Positions 42,256 to 52,297 of a stretch of DNA of 64,000 bases are shown here, piece after piece; positions within the stretch are counted from its first letter, which is position 1, and every line of letters starts with the position of its first letter. The notes under the pieces were generated by a model, which saw only the letters and a list, made by a program, of their open reading frames with translations, was not told the origin of the DNA and searched no databases. The DNA comes from Paraburkholderia phenoliruptrix (lineage in GTDB: Bacteria > Pseudomonadota > Gammaproteobacteria > Burkholderiales > Burkholderiaceae): positions 41,135 through 105,134 of the forward strand of contig NZ_JAEUAV010000027.1 in NCBI RefSeq assembly GCF_019511605.1. Reading direction: 5' to 3'. The translations under genes were made by a program, and so were the position numbers.

Positions 42256-44862
42256 ATGGCCGACGGCGAAATTCCGATTGCTGAGACACGCACAACAGCC
42301 GAAACGGTTTTCGACGTGCTGCTGTCTCCCCTTGCGTCCGGGCAGCGTCCCGCGCTGGACGCCATCAGGATTGTCGATAGTCTGTTCGCGATCGGCCGCA
42401 GCGAGGCACCGTTTACGGATTATCCCGCCGAGCGCATCGCGCGTCTGTCGCGCCGTCATGCACGCATCTTTATCGAACAAGGCGCGCTGTACGTCGCGGA
42501 CCTGGGCAGCAAGAACGGTACCACCGTCAATGGCGTCGCAGTGCGGCAAACGCCGGCCCGGGTGCGCGCCGGCGACGAGCTGTGCTTCGGAGGCGACCTC
42601 TGTTATCGCGTGAGCATCGAGCCGCGCGCTCGCATTGTCGCGGCCAGCAACGCCGCGTGCGCGCCGGGTCTCTTGCTCGTGCCGCAGCGCGACGACCTTG
42701 GGCTGCAGCCCATTGAAGTGCAGGCGTTTCCGTTTCTCGTCAGCAAGGCGGATCAGGTGTTTTCGCGCTACAAGGACCGCTATCCGCATCAGGTCAACTA
42801 TATTTCGCGCCGGCACGCGCACATCTTTCTGAAGGGCAACGAGCTTTACCTGGAAGATCTCGGCAGCACGAACGGTACGTTCGTCGGCGGCAAACGTCTT
42901 GACGAATCCGCTCAACCGCTGGTGGACGGCGACATCGTTGCATTTGGCGGCGACCACTTCGTCTACAGGGTGACGCTGCACAAACCGCCTGAAGCCGAGC
43001 CGACCGTGACGCAACTGTTGCTCGATCCCGCCGCCGCCGAAGCCGCCGATGCCGACAAGACCACCTTCGTCGGCGCAGCCAATTCGTTTCTCGACATCTT
43101 CTGCGTGGATCCGGCCCGGCAACGTGAAGACGAAATCAATGAGGCGGCGCACGCAGCGGGGGCGCCGGCAAGACGCGCTGCATCGACAGCGGCCGCGGCA
43201 AATGCAGCAAAGAGCGGCAATGGTGGCCCCGCTCACGACGGCACCGCAGACGGCGCGAAAAGCGGCCGTGCTGCCGGCGCGACGAAGCGCAAGCCGCGCC
43301 GCTGGCGCCTCGTGGCAAGCGAACTCAGAAAGGCATTCGTCGGCGACGAGCATGCGAACACGCGGCGAATCGCGGTATGGGGCGGCGTTGGCGTCATATT
43401 ACTGGGCACTGTCGCATTGACGCTGTACCTGCGCGGTTCGTCCGAGCGCGAACTGAAGAGCTTGCTCGCGAGCGGCGACTATACGAGCGCGGTGCGATCG
43501 GCAAAGAGCTATCTGGCGAGCCATCCGACCGACACGAAAGTCAGTGCGCTCGCAAGCGAAGCACTCCTCAAGGCGAAGCTTCCGGACTGGCTCAACGCAC
43601 TGCAAAAGGCGCAGTTCGAGCAGGCCGATGCGCTGCTTGCGGACATGAAGGCGTCGAGCGCGCACAATGCGGACGCCGCGGCGCTGGTGGGCGAATTGCA
43701 CTGGGTGGGCGATCTCGAACGCTTCATTGCCGGGCGCGGCGGCGTGGAGGCGCCGATCCACATGTATCGCGACGAGGCGGCAATCGACGGCCTGCTGCAA
43801 CGGTGGCACGACGATCCGCAAAGCCACCAGCGCGCCCTCGACAGAATCGCCTCGTATGTACCCGTTTTTACCGAGCCGTATGCGCAGGCCATGAGTCATC
43901 TGCGTAAGCTCGAAAGCGACGATTCGGTGTATCTGGCCGCCATAACGCGGCTTGACGGCGCTATTCGCACCGAGTTGGCGCGCGACAAACCGGCCGCGCT
44001 GCCATCCGTACTCGACGACTATGCGCAACGCTACCCGCGTCTCGCGGGTCTCGATCAGGTGCGCGACGATTTGCGCCAATACACGGCTGTACTGGAGGCC
44101 GCGCTCGGTCGTCAATTGAGCACCTTGCTCGCGCTAATGAAGACCACGCGGTTCGGTACGCCGCCGTTTCAGGCGCAATATCGGCAACTGGCCGCGACCC
44201 GTTTGCCTTCGGACGACGTGATCCGCCGCCACGACACAATTGCCGCTGCCTGGCAGCGCGGCGACGCGCAACAGGCGCTGGCGGGATTGCAGTCGATGCC
44301 CGCCGGACCCTGGTCCGATGTACTGGCCGCCGAAGCGGCGCACAAGAAAGCGCTGCTCGATCAATACAACGACCTGCAGAAAACGCGCGGCAGCAAGGAT
44401 TATGACCAGCGTCTGCTGTCTTTCTACGCGAGCCTGGATCCGCAGACGGACGTCTGGTTCGCGCGGGCCATCGAGAAAGACGTCGCGGCGTTGCACGACA
44501 AAGCGTTGTCGCGTGCGCAAGACCTGATGCTGCGCGCGCAGAGCCTGTGGAAACAGTATCGCGCGAGTGGTCCGATTGGCGGCACACAGCGGCTGGAAGC
44601 GGGCATTTCGCCGGGCTTTCGCAACGAAGCGCGCCTGCTGTCCGATGCTCAGACGTCCGCGCAACAGGGCATGCGCATCTATTCGCAGTTGAAAGCGGAC
44701 CATCCCGCAGACTTTGACCGCCTGCTTGCGGACATAGAAGCGGAGACCACCTTGCAGCGCCGCTCGCTCACCGAGTTGCGCATGGTGCTGGACCCCGCGC
44801 TTCTGAAAGCGAAGCTGGCGTTGATTGGAGGCGAGCAGAGTGAAACGCGACAGTCACCCTAG
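42256..44862 (+). CDS. Double-FHA-domain membrane protein
   Basis: 868 residues. Two FHA domains bind phosphothreonine: the first (about 30-120) has FAIGRSE, LSRRHARI and GSKNGTTVNG; the second (about 150-245) has ISRRHAHIFL and GSTNGTFVGG. After an Ala-rich linker with a basic region comes one membrane helix (about 375-395, VWGGVGVILLGTVALTLYL) and a ~470-residue helical, TPR-like C-terminal part that would be periplasmic. It probably docks phosphorylated partners of the kinase at the exporter. Ends inside the HlyD gene start (23-base overlap). Confidence 0.88.
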   Translation: MADGEIPIAETRTTAETVFDVLLSPLASGQRPALDAIRIVDSLFAIGRSEAPFTDYPAERIARLSRRHARIFIEQGALYVADLGSKNGTTVNGVAVRQTPARVRAGDELCFGGDLCYRVSIEPRARIVAASNAACAPGLLLVPQRDDLGLQPIEVQAFPFLVSKADQVFSRYKDRYPHQVNYISRRHAHIFLKGNELYLEDLGSTNGTFVGGKRLDESAQPLVDGDIVAFGGDHFVYRVTLHKPPEAEPTVTQLLLDPAAAEAADADKTTFVGAANSFLDIFCVDPARQREDEINEAAHAAGAPARRAASTAAAANAAKSGNGGPAHDGTADGAKSGRAAGATKRKPRRWRLVASELRKAFVGDEHANTRRIAVWGGVGVILLGTVALTLYLRGSSERELKSLLASGDYTSAVRSAKSYLASHPTDTKVSALASEALLKAKLPDWLNALQKAQFEQADALLADMKASSAHNADAAALVGELHWVGDLERFIAGRGGVEAPIHMYRDEAAIDGLLQRWHDDPQSHQRALDRIASYVPVFTEPYAQAMSHLRKLESDDSVYLAAITRLDGAIRTELARDKPAALPSVLDDYAQRYPRLAGLDQVRDDLRQYTAVLEAALGRQLSTLLALMKTTRFGTPPFQAQYRQLAATRLPSDDVIRRHDTIAAAWQRGDAQQALAGLQSMPAGPWSDVLAAEAAHKKALLDQYNDLQKTRGSKDYDQRLLSFYASLDPQTDVWFARAIEKDVAALHDKALSRAQDLMLRAQSLWKQYRASGPIGGTQRLEAGISPGFRNEARLLSDAQTSAQQGMRIYSQLKADHPADFDRLLADIEAETTLQRRSLTELRMVLDPALLKAKLALIGGEQSETRQSP

Positions 44863-46213
44863 AACGCTGGCCGAGGCGCTGGAAGACCATAGCGTCGAAG
44901 GCATTGCAATACTCACCGCGGAGCCGGTGCGAATTGCGCGTGCGCTGATCTGGGCGATGGTCGCTCTGGTGGTGGCGGGTTTGCTGTGGTCGTTCGTGGG
45001 CCGTGCCGATGTGATCGTCAGCGCACAGGGCACGCTCTCGCCCGAGTCAGAGGTACGCCGCATTTATGCGCCTATCGACGGCGAACTTGCGGATCTCTAT
45101 ATCGCGGAAGGCCAACCGGTGTCGAAAGGCGATGTGCTCGCGCGACTGAATGCACGCGGCGCTATAGAGGCGGCGAGCAACGCGTTGCAGGCGCAACTGA
45201 AACTGGAAGATGCCGAGCGCGACTGGAAGCAGTTCCCGCAGAAGAAAGCGCTCATGGAGCGAAAGGCCGCTGCATTGAAGACGCAAATGGAAGTGGAAGC
45301 CCGTTTGCACGAAAACCGCGTGTCCGAAGGCACGACCAAGCTCGCTGAAGGGCAGAAAGCCGAACTCGACGAAGCGCGCAGCATACTCGACAACGCCCGG
45401 CGCGTGCGTGAGGCGGCGCACCAGGAACTCGACCGCTATTCGCGGCTCTTTGCGCAGCCAGGCGGCGGCGGGATTGCCGAATTGCAAGTCGAGCAAAAGC
45501 GGACGGCGGCAATGGAAGCCGACAACGCATACCGGGTCGCGCAGTCGAAGCTCGCCGAGCTGGACTTCCGTTTGAGTCACGAATACGCGAAGGCAAATGC
45601 GGAGCTGGAAACGAGCGGGCAGCAAGCCACCGAGCTGCAGCTTCAGTACGACGCCGCGGTGCGCGACATTACCGACGCCGAAGACAAGTTGCGCCTGCAA
45701 CTGCAAAGCGCGCGCCTCGTCTCGGAAGCCGCGGCCCGAATCCGTTTCGAGAACATCGACAAGGACAACTTCCTGCTGATTCTGGCGCCGGTATCGGGGG
45801 TGATTACAGATGTCACATCGACACAGCGCGGCGACAAGATTCAGGCGAACTCGCCGCTTGGCGGCATTGCGCCGAAAGACGCCAAGCCGGTGTTGAAGAT
45901 AGAAATTGCCGAACACGACCGCGCGTTTCTGCACGAGGGACTGCCGGTCAAGCTGAAGTTCAACGCGTTCCCGTATCAGCGCTATGGATTGATCGGCGGC
46001 ACGCTCGCCTATATTTCGCCCGCGACCAAGCCCTCGTTGCAGAACAAGCAGCCGGTATACGAGGGCCGCGTGATCCTCGACAAGAACTACTACGAGATTG
46101 CCGGCACTCGCTATCCATTGCGTTATGGCATGACGGCGAGCGCGGAAATCGTGGTGCGCGAGCGCCGGCTGATCGACCTGGGCCTCGATCCATTCAGGCA
46201 GGTGGCGGGCTGA
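44840..46213 (+). CDS. HlyD-family periplasmic adaptor (type I secretion)
   Basis: 457 residues from GTG 44840, eight bases after GGAGG, overlapping the FHA gene. A short cytoplasmic N-terminus (~30 residues), one membrane helix (ALIWAMVALVVAGLLWSF), a biotinyl-lipoyl half (IYAPIDGELADLYIAEGQPV), long coiled coil (about 100-300) and the second half with the barrel (LLILAPVSGVITDV, GMTASAEIVVRERRLIDL). It bridges the inner-membrane ABC transporter and the outer-membrane factor. Confidence 0.93.
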   Translation: MKRDSHPRTLAEALEDHSVEGIAILTAEPVRIARALIWAMVALVVAGLLWSFVGRADVIVSAQGTLSPESEVRRIYAPIDGELADLYIAEGQPVSKGDVLARLNARGAIEAASNALQAQLKLEDAERDWKQFPQKKALMERKAAALKTQMEVEARLHENRVSEGTTKLAEGQKAELDEARSILDNARRVREAAHQELDRYSRLFAQPGGGGIAELQVEQKRTAAMEADNAYRVAQSKLAELDFRLSHEYAKANAELETSGQQATELQLQYDAAVRDITDAEDKLRLQLQSARLVSEAAARIRFENIDKDNFLLILAPVSGVITDVTSTQRGDKIQANSPLGGIAPKDAKPVLKIEIAEHDRAFLHEGLPVKLKFNAFPYQRYGLIGGTLAYISPATKPSLQNKQPVYEGRVILDKNYYEIAGTRYPLRYGMTASAEIVVRERRLIDLGLDPFRQVAG

Positions 46214-46237
46214 TCGCACGGATCGCACGGATCGCAC
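46212..46237 (+). repeat. Three 9-base tandem repeats
   Basis: GATCGCACG is repeated nearly three times at the end of the HlyD gene and before the isomerase gene. A small slippage-prone tract; no regulatory role is evident. Confidence 0.5.
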
Positions 46238-46259
46238 ATTAACCAAAGGAGCGGACAAC

Positions 46260-47012
46260 ATGACCGCGATAGTGAGAATAGACGATGAAGTCGTGGATGT
46301 GGCCGAGTTTATTCGTCTTCTGAAGTTGACTGGCCAGTTCGAAAGCCTTATCGAGCAGATCGTGCGCGACAAGCTGACCGTGCATGCAGCGAAGAAGCAG
46401 GGCATTGTCGTGACCGCCGACGAAATCCAGGAGCGTGCCGACCAGTTTCGCCGCGTGCGGGGTCTGCACCGCGCGACGGACATGAACCAGTATCTCGACG
46501 TGCTCAACGTGAGCCTTGACGAATTCGAGGCGTTCATCACGGACGGGCTGTATCAGGAGAAGATGCTCGACCAGGTCGGCAACGAGGCGGCGGTCCGCGA
46601 TTACTTCGCGCTGAACTCGCCCAAGTTCGACGCAATCGAAGTGAGCCACATCGTGCTGGACAGCGAAGGCAAGGCGAAGGAAATGATCTCGTATCTGCGC
46701 GACGATCCGGAGAGTTTCGCCGACATGGCGCGCGAGCATTCCATTGCCGATACGCGCGAGGCGGGCGGCGTGATCGGCAAGGTATTGCGCGGCTCGTTGA
46801 AGCCCGACATCGAGGCAAAGATTTTCAATGCGGCGGTGGGCGATCTGCTCGGGCCGTTTCCGTCGGCGGACCGATCATGCTTTGAGATTTTCGCGGTGAC
46901 TGCGAAGTACCCGGCTACGCTCGACGCCGACGTGGCCGCCGAAGTTCGCCGCCTTCTGCGCGAAAGCTGGCTGATTGCGCGTGCACAGGAACATGTAATC
47001 GAAGCGCGCTGA
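46260..47012 (+). CDS. Parvulin-type peptidylprolyl isomerase
   Basis: 250 residues; AAAGGAGCGG before the ATG. The N-terminal half is a SurA/PrsA-like helical chaperone region, and the C-terminal half (about 115-220) is a rotamase domain starting EVSHIVLDSEGKAKEMISYL with FADMAREHSIADTREAGG. Unlike SurA it has no signal peptide or membrane helix, so it works in the cytoplasm, perhaps keeping peptide precursors export-competent (inference). Between the HlyD and the ABC transporter genes. Confidence 0.88.
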   Translation: MTAIVRIDDEVVDVAEFIRLLKLTGQFESLIEQIVRDKLTVHAAKKQGIVVTADEIQERADQFRRVRGLHRATDMNQYLDVLNVSLDEFEAFITDGLYQEKMLDQVGNEAAVRDYFALNSPKFDAIEVSHIVLDSEGKAKEMISYLRDDPESFADMAREHSIADTREAGGVIGKVLRGSLKPDIEAKIFNAAVGDLLGPFPSADRSCFEIFAVTAKYPATLDADVAAEVRRLLRESWLIARAQEHVIEAR

Positions 47013-47054
47013 ACGGGCGCCGCCACCACAAGCTGAACCGAGGTCCGCACGTTT

Positions 47055-50000
47055 ATGGATGCACCCCAGACCGCGCCATCCGCCGCCGAGTTTCTTGCCT
47101 CGGTGGAGATACTGTCGCCCTTCTCTCGCGATGAAATCGAGCGTTTAGCCGAATGTGCGCAGGCGCGCTTCTATTCGTTCGGCGAAACAGTATGCTCAGC
47201 CGGCGAGACCGCCGACGGTCTATACGTAGTCCGCTCGGGTTCGGTGCGCATTTTTGTTGAAGAGCACGGCAAGGAAACCAGCATGGGCGTGCGCAAGTCG
47301 GGCGAAATTTTCGCCGACATCGCGATGCTGCGCACCTATGTGCATGAAGCGTCGGTGCGGGCCTCCGCGAAAACCGAGTTGCTGTTCATTCCACGCGCCG
47401 CAATCGAACCGGTTATTGCAGGCAATCAGGCGGCGCTCGCCTTTGTCGCGAGCTATGTGGCCATCAACTCGGCAGGCGGTTTTGTCGCGCAGTTGTTCGA
47501 TCTACGCGGCAAGCTAAACAAGGCAGAACTAGAAGAATATGTGCGCAGCGTTGGCGTCAAACGCGTGTCGGCGGGCAAGGAGATTCTCAAGCAGGACGCA
47601 CGCGACGACCGGCGCTTATATGTGGTGCGCCAGGGCGAGGTGCGGATTGTCCGCCATGAGGAAGGGCGCGACTATACGCTCGCCACGTTAGGGGAGGGCG
47701 AGATATTCGGCGAGAAGGCTTGCTTGATGCGCCAGGAGCAAATGGCTTCGGCGATTGCGTCGACCGATACGCGGCTTCTCGTGATTCCCGAGCGGACGGT
47801 GCACTTTATTCTCGAGCGCAACCCCAAACTACGCGAAGTACTGGACGAACGCATTCGTTATGGCGACCGCGAATTGCAACGCCAGAAGCGGGTCGAGCAA
47901 CGCCGCAAGCTGCCCCTTCTGCTCGATTTGCAGAGCAAACCCGAGTTCGGCGAGAAGGTGATCAGGCGCTTTCCGCTTGTGGAGCAGGCGGAAGAAATGG
48001 ATTGCGGCGCTGCATGCCTCGCGATGATCTGCCGCCACTACAGCATTCCGATGACGCTCGGAAAATTGCGCGAACTCGCCAATGTGACGACTCAGGGCGC
48101 GACGCTGGACAGTCTCGCGCGCGCGGGCGAATCGCTCGGTTTCACAACGCGCGGCGTGCAATGCACATTCGATTCCCTACGCGGTTTCGATTTGCCCTTC
48201 ATCGTGCATTGGGAGGGTTACCACTACGTGATTGTGTACGGCCTTTCCAGTGAATACGTGTGGGTTGCCGACCCGGCGCTGGGTTTTCGCAAGATGACTG
48301 TGGAAGACTTCGAGCGTGGCTGGAGCGGTACATGTCTGCTGTTTACCGGCGGACCGCAGATGTTGCAGATGTCGGCCGCGCGTTCGCCGTGGATACGATT
48401 TGTCGGTTACCTGAAGCCTTACCGCAAGATTCTCGGACACCTCTTTCTCGCCACGTTCGTCATCCAGGTGCTGGGCGTCATTCCGCCGCTCATCATCCAG
48501 AACATTCTTGACGGTGTGATCGTGCACCAGAACGTGAGCTTGCTGCACCTGCTGATAGGCGGGCTCATCATCGCCAACGTGTTCTCGCAACTTATGTCGT
48601 CGATTCGCGCATATCTCGCGAATTTCATGGTACGCAACATGGACTTCGCGATGATGTCGCAGTTCTTCAAGCACACGCTGTCGCTGCCGTTCTCGTTTTT
48701 CGCCAAACGCAAGACCGGCGACATCTTCGCGCGCTTTCAGGAGAACCAGACCATTCGCGCGTTTCTCACCGAATCCACGGTAACCACTGCGTTGAACCTG
48801 CTAATGGTGTTCATCTACTTCACGATCATGTTCGTCTACAACGTGAAGATGACGCTGGTACTGATAGGTTTCGTCATTCCGATCATGGCGCTGACCGCAT
48901 TGGCGACGCCGAAAATCAAGAACTATGCGCGCGAGGTGTTCACTGCATCCACGGAATCCAAGTCGTTCCTGATGGAAGCGCTTGCAGGCGTGGAGACCGT
49001 CAAGGGCATGGGCATCGAGCGGCCGGTGCGACTGCGCTGGGAAAAGAAATACGCGAAAGCGCTTGAAGTGCAATATCGGGCGCACGCCTTCAACATTCTC
49101 GTCGGGCTAGGCAGCCAGTTGCTGAACGCGGCGACCACGATTGCCATTCTCTGGGTCGGCGCCAATCTAGTGCTGGCGCGCGAAATGACCATCGGCCAGT
49201 TGATTGCGTTCAATGCGTTCATGGGCAGCGTACTCGGTCCGTTGATGGGACTTGTCGGGCTCTGGAGCATGCTCAACGACGCGGGTGTCGCGATGGAGCG
49301 ACTCGGGGACGTACTCGATATCGAGCCCGAACAGAAACCGGAAGATCTGCCCTCACGGGTGATGTTGCCGGAACTGCAAGGTGAAATAAGCTTGAGCGGT
49401 GTCTATTTTCGTTACGGCGACAACGACTCCGCTTACGTGCTGGAGAACGTCAGCTTCGATATCAAGCCAGGCGAACTGGTGGCGATTGTCGGACGCAGCG
49501 GCTCGGGCAAGACGACGCTGGCGAAACTGCTAGTGGGTTTTTACGAGCCGAGCGAAGGGAAAATGACCATAGACGGTTATGACCTGGGCGTGGTCGATAA
49601 AGCGTATTACCGTGCGCAGATCGGCTACGTGATGCAGAGCAATCTGCTTTTCTCCGGCACGATTGCCGAGAACATCGCGAGCGGCGACGACGCGCCGGAC
49701 CGCCGCCGCATAGAAGAGGTTGCGAAAATGGCGGACGCCCACGCGTTCATCAGCAAGATGCCGCGTGGCTATGAGCAGATTGTGGGGGAACGCGGCATTG
49801 GCTTGTCGGGCGGGCAGATTCAGCGGCTGTGCATCGCGCGGGCGCTCTATCATGACCCGCGCCTGCTGGTGTTCGATGAAGCCACCTCCGCGCTCGATTC
49901 ACAGTCGGAAAGCAACATTCTCGGCAATATGCACGACATTCTGAAAGGCCGCACGGCGGTAATTATCGCTCACCGGCTAAGTACGATCATGCGGGCCGAC

Positions 50001-50111
50001 AAGATTCTTGTGCTGTATGAAGGCGCAATTGTCGAACAGGGCCGTCACGAAGAACTGCTCCAGCGCGGTGGCATGTACTACCAGCTGGTGCAGAAACAAC
50101 TGAGCGCGTGA
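47055..50111 (+). CDS. Peptidase-containing ABC transporter with two cNMP-binding domains
   Basis: 1018 residues. Two cyclic-nucleotide-binding-like domains (about 18-125 and 160-275; e.g. SGEIFADIAML, GEGEIFGEKACL) precede a C39 peptidase (about 305-435) with Gln311, Cys317 (EEMDCGAACLAM), His390 (GYHYVIVYG) and Asp406 (ADPALG), all intact. The transporter core (about 445-745) and the ATPase follow: Walker A GRSGSGKTT at 813, LSGGQ at 917, LLVFDEATSALD at 938, His973. It should cut leaders after Gly-Gly and export the cores. Similar cNMP fusions are known in NHLM-type bacteriocin exporters. Confidence 0.95.
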   Translation: MDAPQTAPSAAEFLASVEILSPFSRDEIERLAECAQARFYSFGETVCSAGETADGLYVVRSGSVRIFVEEHGKETSMGVRKSGEIFADIAMLRTYVHEASVRASAKTELLFIPRAAIEPVIAGNQAALAFVASYVAINSAGGFVAQLFDLRGKLNKAELEEYVRSVGVKRVSAGKEILKQDARDDRRLYVVRQGEVRIVRHEEGRDYTLATLGEGEIFGEKACLMRQEQMASAIASTDTRLLVIPERTVHFILERNPKLREVLDERIRYGDRELQRQKRVEQRRKLPLLLDLQSKPEFGEKVIRRFPLVEQAEEMDCGAACLAMICRHYSIPMTLGKLRELANVTTQGATLDSLARAGESLGFTTRGVQCTFDSLRGFDLPFIVHWEGYHYVIVYGLSSEYVWVADPALGFRKMTVEDFERGWSGTCLLFTGGPQMLQMSAARSPWIRFVGYLKPYRKILGHLFLATFVIQVLGVIPPLIIQNILDGVIVHQNVSLLHLLIGGLIIANVFSQLMSSIRAYLANFMVRNMDFAMMSQFFKHTLSLPFSFFAKRKTGDIFARFQENQTIRAFLTESTVTTALNLLMVFIYFTIMFVYNVKMTLVLIGFVIPIMALTALATPKIKNYAREVFTASTESKSFLMEALAGVETVKGMGIERPVRLRWEKKYAKALEVQYRAHAFNILVGLGSQLLNAATTIAILWVGANLVLAREMTIGQLIAFNAFMGSVLGPLMGLVGLWSMLNDAGVAMERLGDVLDIEPEQKPEDLPSRVMLPELQGEISLSGVYFRYGDNDSAYVLENVSFDIKPGELVAIVGRSGSGKTTLAKLLVGFYEPSEGKMTIDGYDLGVVDKAYYRAQIGYVMQSNLLFSGTIAENIASGDDAPDRRRIEEVAKMADAHAFISKMPRGYEQIVGERGIGLSGGQIQRLCIARALYHDPRLLVFDEATSALDSQSESNILGNMHDILKGRTAVIIAHRLSTIMRADKILVLYEGAIVEQGRHEELLQRGGMYYQLVQKQLSA

Positions 50112-51460
50112 TGATGAAGATACTCGACCAGATTGAAGACATCAGTCCGGCGATTTCATACGCGGGTTTGATCGAGCGAATTGAGATTTTGCGCTCGACG
50201 CTGCGCTGGTCGTCGCGACTGGAGCGCACGGATATCGACAAACTGCTGAGGCAGGCCACGTCGTTGCGCGATGAAGTCATGCAACTGTCGCACAAGGAGC
50301 GCTTCGTGCAGGCGGCAGTGGCTGCAGAACCCGAGCAGCGCGCCGAGCAGTCGCGCGGGGCGCGCAGGCAGGCGCTGCTCGAGCGCAGCTTCATTTTCGA
50401 AGGCACGTTCGGCGACAATCCGCGCCTGCTGGAATCGCTGGAAATTGCGGAAAAGGCCGCGCCGACTGACCTGCCGGTTCTGATAGACGGAGAAAGCGGT
50501 ACAGGCAAGGAACTGATGGCCAAGGTCATTCATGCCAACGGCTCGCGTTCCGACAAGCCGTTTATCTCCGTGAATTGCGGCGCCATTCCGGACAACCTGC
50601 TCGAGTCGGAGCTGTTCGGTCATCGCAAGGGCGCGTTTACGGGTGCCGCGAACGACCGCAAAGGCAAATTCGAAAGCGCACATACGGGAACCATCTTTCT
50701 TGACGAGATTGGTGAATTGCCGCTCGCGGGCCAGGTGAAACTGCTGCGCGTTCTGGAGGCGCACGAGATTCAACGCGTGGGCTCGGACGAAACGATCGCT
50801 GTGGATACGCGCATTGTCGCTGCAACCAATCGAAACCTGCGCAAGCTGAGCGAGGAGGGCAAGTTCCGCGAAGACCTCTTTTACCGGCTAAGCGTGATTC
50901 ACGTTACGCTGCCGCCGCTGCGCGAACGCCGCGACGAAATTCCGCTTCTCATTGCATGGTTTGGCGACGAGGCGGCCGGTACGCTCAAACGCCGGCCGGT
51001 GAGATTGACCCCGCGTTTAAGGGACTTTCTGCTGAACTACGCTTACCCCGGCAACATTCGCGAATTGCGTAATGTCATGTACCGGGTTTCGTGTCTTGCG
51101 GGCGATATGGCCGATATCGACCACTTGCCTACCGATATGCGCCCAGGTGCACCGGGTGCATTGCAAGGCGGCGCCAATGAGGCGGGCCAGCAGCCGATCA
51201 GCGTGGCGAACCTTATGTCGCTCAGCGACGCCAAGCGCGCCGCAAGCGACGACGCGGAAAAAGCCTTCCTGGAACGTGGGCTGCGCGAAGTGAACGGCAC
51301 AGTGGCGGAACTGGCGCGGCGCATCGATATGAACCGCTCGCATCTGCAGATGCTGCTGAAGAAACACGGACTCCATTCAAAAGACTTCCGCAATCGCAAT
51401 ACGGCGGCATCTACCAGAAACGGCGCTGAGGACCGCGATGAAGATGACGGTGACGTATAA
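50111..51460 (+). CDS. Sigma-54-dependent transcriptional activator
   Basis: 449 residues; ATG 50111 overlaps the transporter stop. The N-terminal ~100 residues are helical and of no known sensor type (no receiver, PAS or GAF). The AAA+ domain (about 105-340) has GESGTGKE, the sigma-54-contacting GAFTGA, and FLDEIGELPLAGQVKLLR. The C-terminal Fis-type helix-turn-helix is TVAELARRIDMNRSHLQMLL. Being the last gene of the transporter operon and in a region of several -24/-12 promoters, it is the probable activator of the peptide genes. Confidence 0.95.
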   Translation: MMKILDQIEDISPAISYAGLIERIEILRSTLRWSSRLERTDIDKLLRQATSLRDEVMQLSHKERFVQAAVAAEPEQRAEQSRGARRQALLERSFIFEGTFGDNPRLLESLEIAEKAAPTDLPVLIDGESGTGKELMAKVIHANGSRSDKPFISVNCGAIPDNLLESELFGHRKGAFTGAANDRKGKFESAHTGTIFLDEIGELPLAGQVKLLRVLEAHEIQRVGSDETIAVDTRIVAATNRNLRKLSEEGKFREDLFYRLSVIHVTLPPLRERRDEIPLLIAWFGDEAAGTLKRRPVRLTPRLRDFLLNYAYPGNIRELRNVMYRVSCLAGDMADIDHLPTDMRPGAPGALQGGANEAGQQPISVANLMSLSDAKRAASDDAEKAFLERGLREVNGTVAELARRIDMNRSHLQMLLKKHGLHSKDFRNRNTAASTRNGAEDRDEDDGDV

Positions 51461-51521
51461 GCGCGGCGCCTTTCGTAAGGACCGAACGATGTCCTGCCAT
51501 GCCACACCACCTCACGTCACG

Positions 51522-52292
51522 TCAGGGCGAGGGATTCAATAGCGTTTTATCCGCTGCGTAAGGATCTTCGGCGCGTACCACCACAGCGGTGATGTTGTCC
51601 CGCCCGCCGCGCTCCAGCGCGAGGCTAACCAGTTCAGCCGACGCATTCCCGTGTCCCTCCGCGCTCAGCACCGCCAGCATATCGTCCTCGCTGATCTCGT
51701 TGCTCAGGCCGTCGCTGCATAGCAGGAAGATGTCGCCGTCCGCGACTTCGATTGCGTCGTCGTCGAGTTCGAGCAGGTCTGTGGCGCCCACGGCGCGCGT
51801 GATCATGTGCTGCGCCGGATGATGCCTTGCTTCTTCATCGGTAATCACACCAAGCGACTTGAGCGCTTCGACCTGGCTGTGATCGCGGGTGAGCTGACGC
51901 AGTTGTCCGTCGCGAACCAGGTACAGGCGGCTGTCGCCGGCCCACACGTAGCCGCAAAACCGGTCGCATGCGAGAAGCGCGACCACGGTACTGCCGATGC
52001 GCTGCACCTGGCGGCGCGCGGCTTCCTGTCTTAACTGACGATTCGCCACCTGCAAATGCGCGCGTGCATCGGCGATGAACGCCTTCATGCTCACAGGCGG
52101 GCCGAGCCGTTTCAATGCGTCGATCACGAGGCGGCTTGCAAGGTCGCCGACCGCGTGCCCACCCATGCCGTCGGCGACGGCCCAGCGCCCGAGCTGGGCT
52201 TCGTCGAGGCACGCATCTTCGTTGATTTCGCGTACGCGTCCAGCGTCAGAACACGCGGACGACGTCCAGCGAAATTGGCTCGTGCAAGTCAC
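51522..52292 (-). CDS. PP2C-family Ser/Thr protein phosphatase
   Basis: 256 residues from a GTG at 52292, five bases after the stop of peptide 6, so probably translated from the same mRNA. The metal-binding motifs are INEDACL, VADGMGGHAVGDLASR, LLCSDGLSNEI and GGRDNITAVVVR, all complete. It would remove phosphates put on by the kinase encoded at 33974, as PppA does for PpkA in type VI secretion. Cytoplasmic. Confidence 0.93.
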   Translation of the reverse strand: MTCTSQFRWTSSACSDAGRVREINEDACLDEAQLGRWAVADGMGGHAVGDLASRLVIDALKRLGPPVSMKAFIADARAHLQVANRQLRQEAARRQVQRIGSTVVALLACDRFCGYVWAGDSRLYLVRDGQLRQLTRDHSQVEALKSLGVITDEEARHHPAQHMITRAVGATDLLELDDDAIEVADGDIFLLCSDGLSNEISEDDMLAVLSAEGHGNASAELVSLALERGGRDNITAVVVRAEDPYAADKTLLNPSP

Positions 52293-52297
52293 AATGG

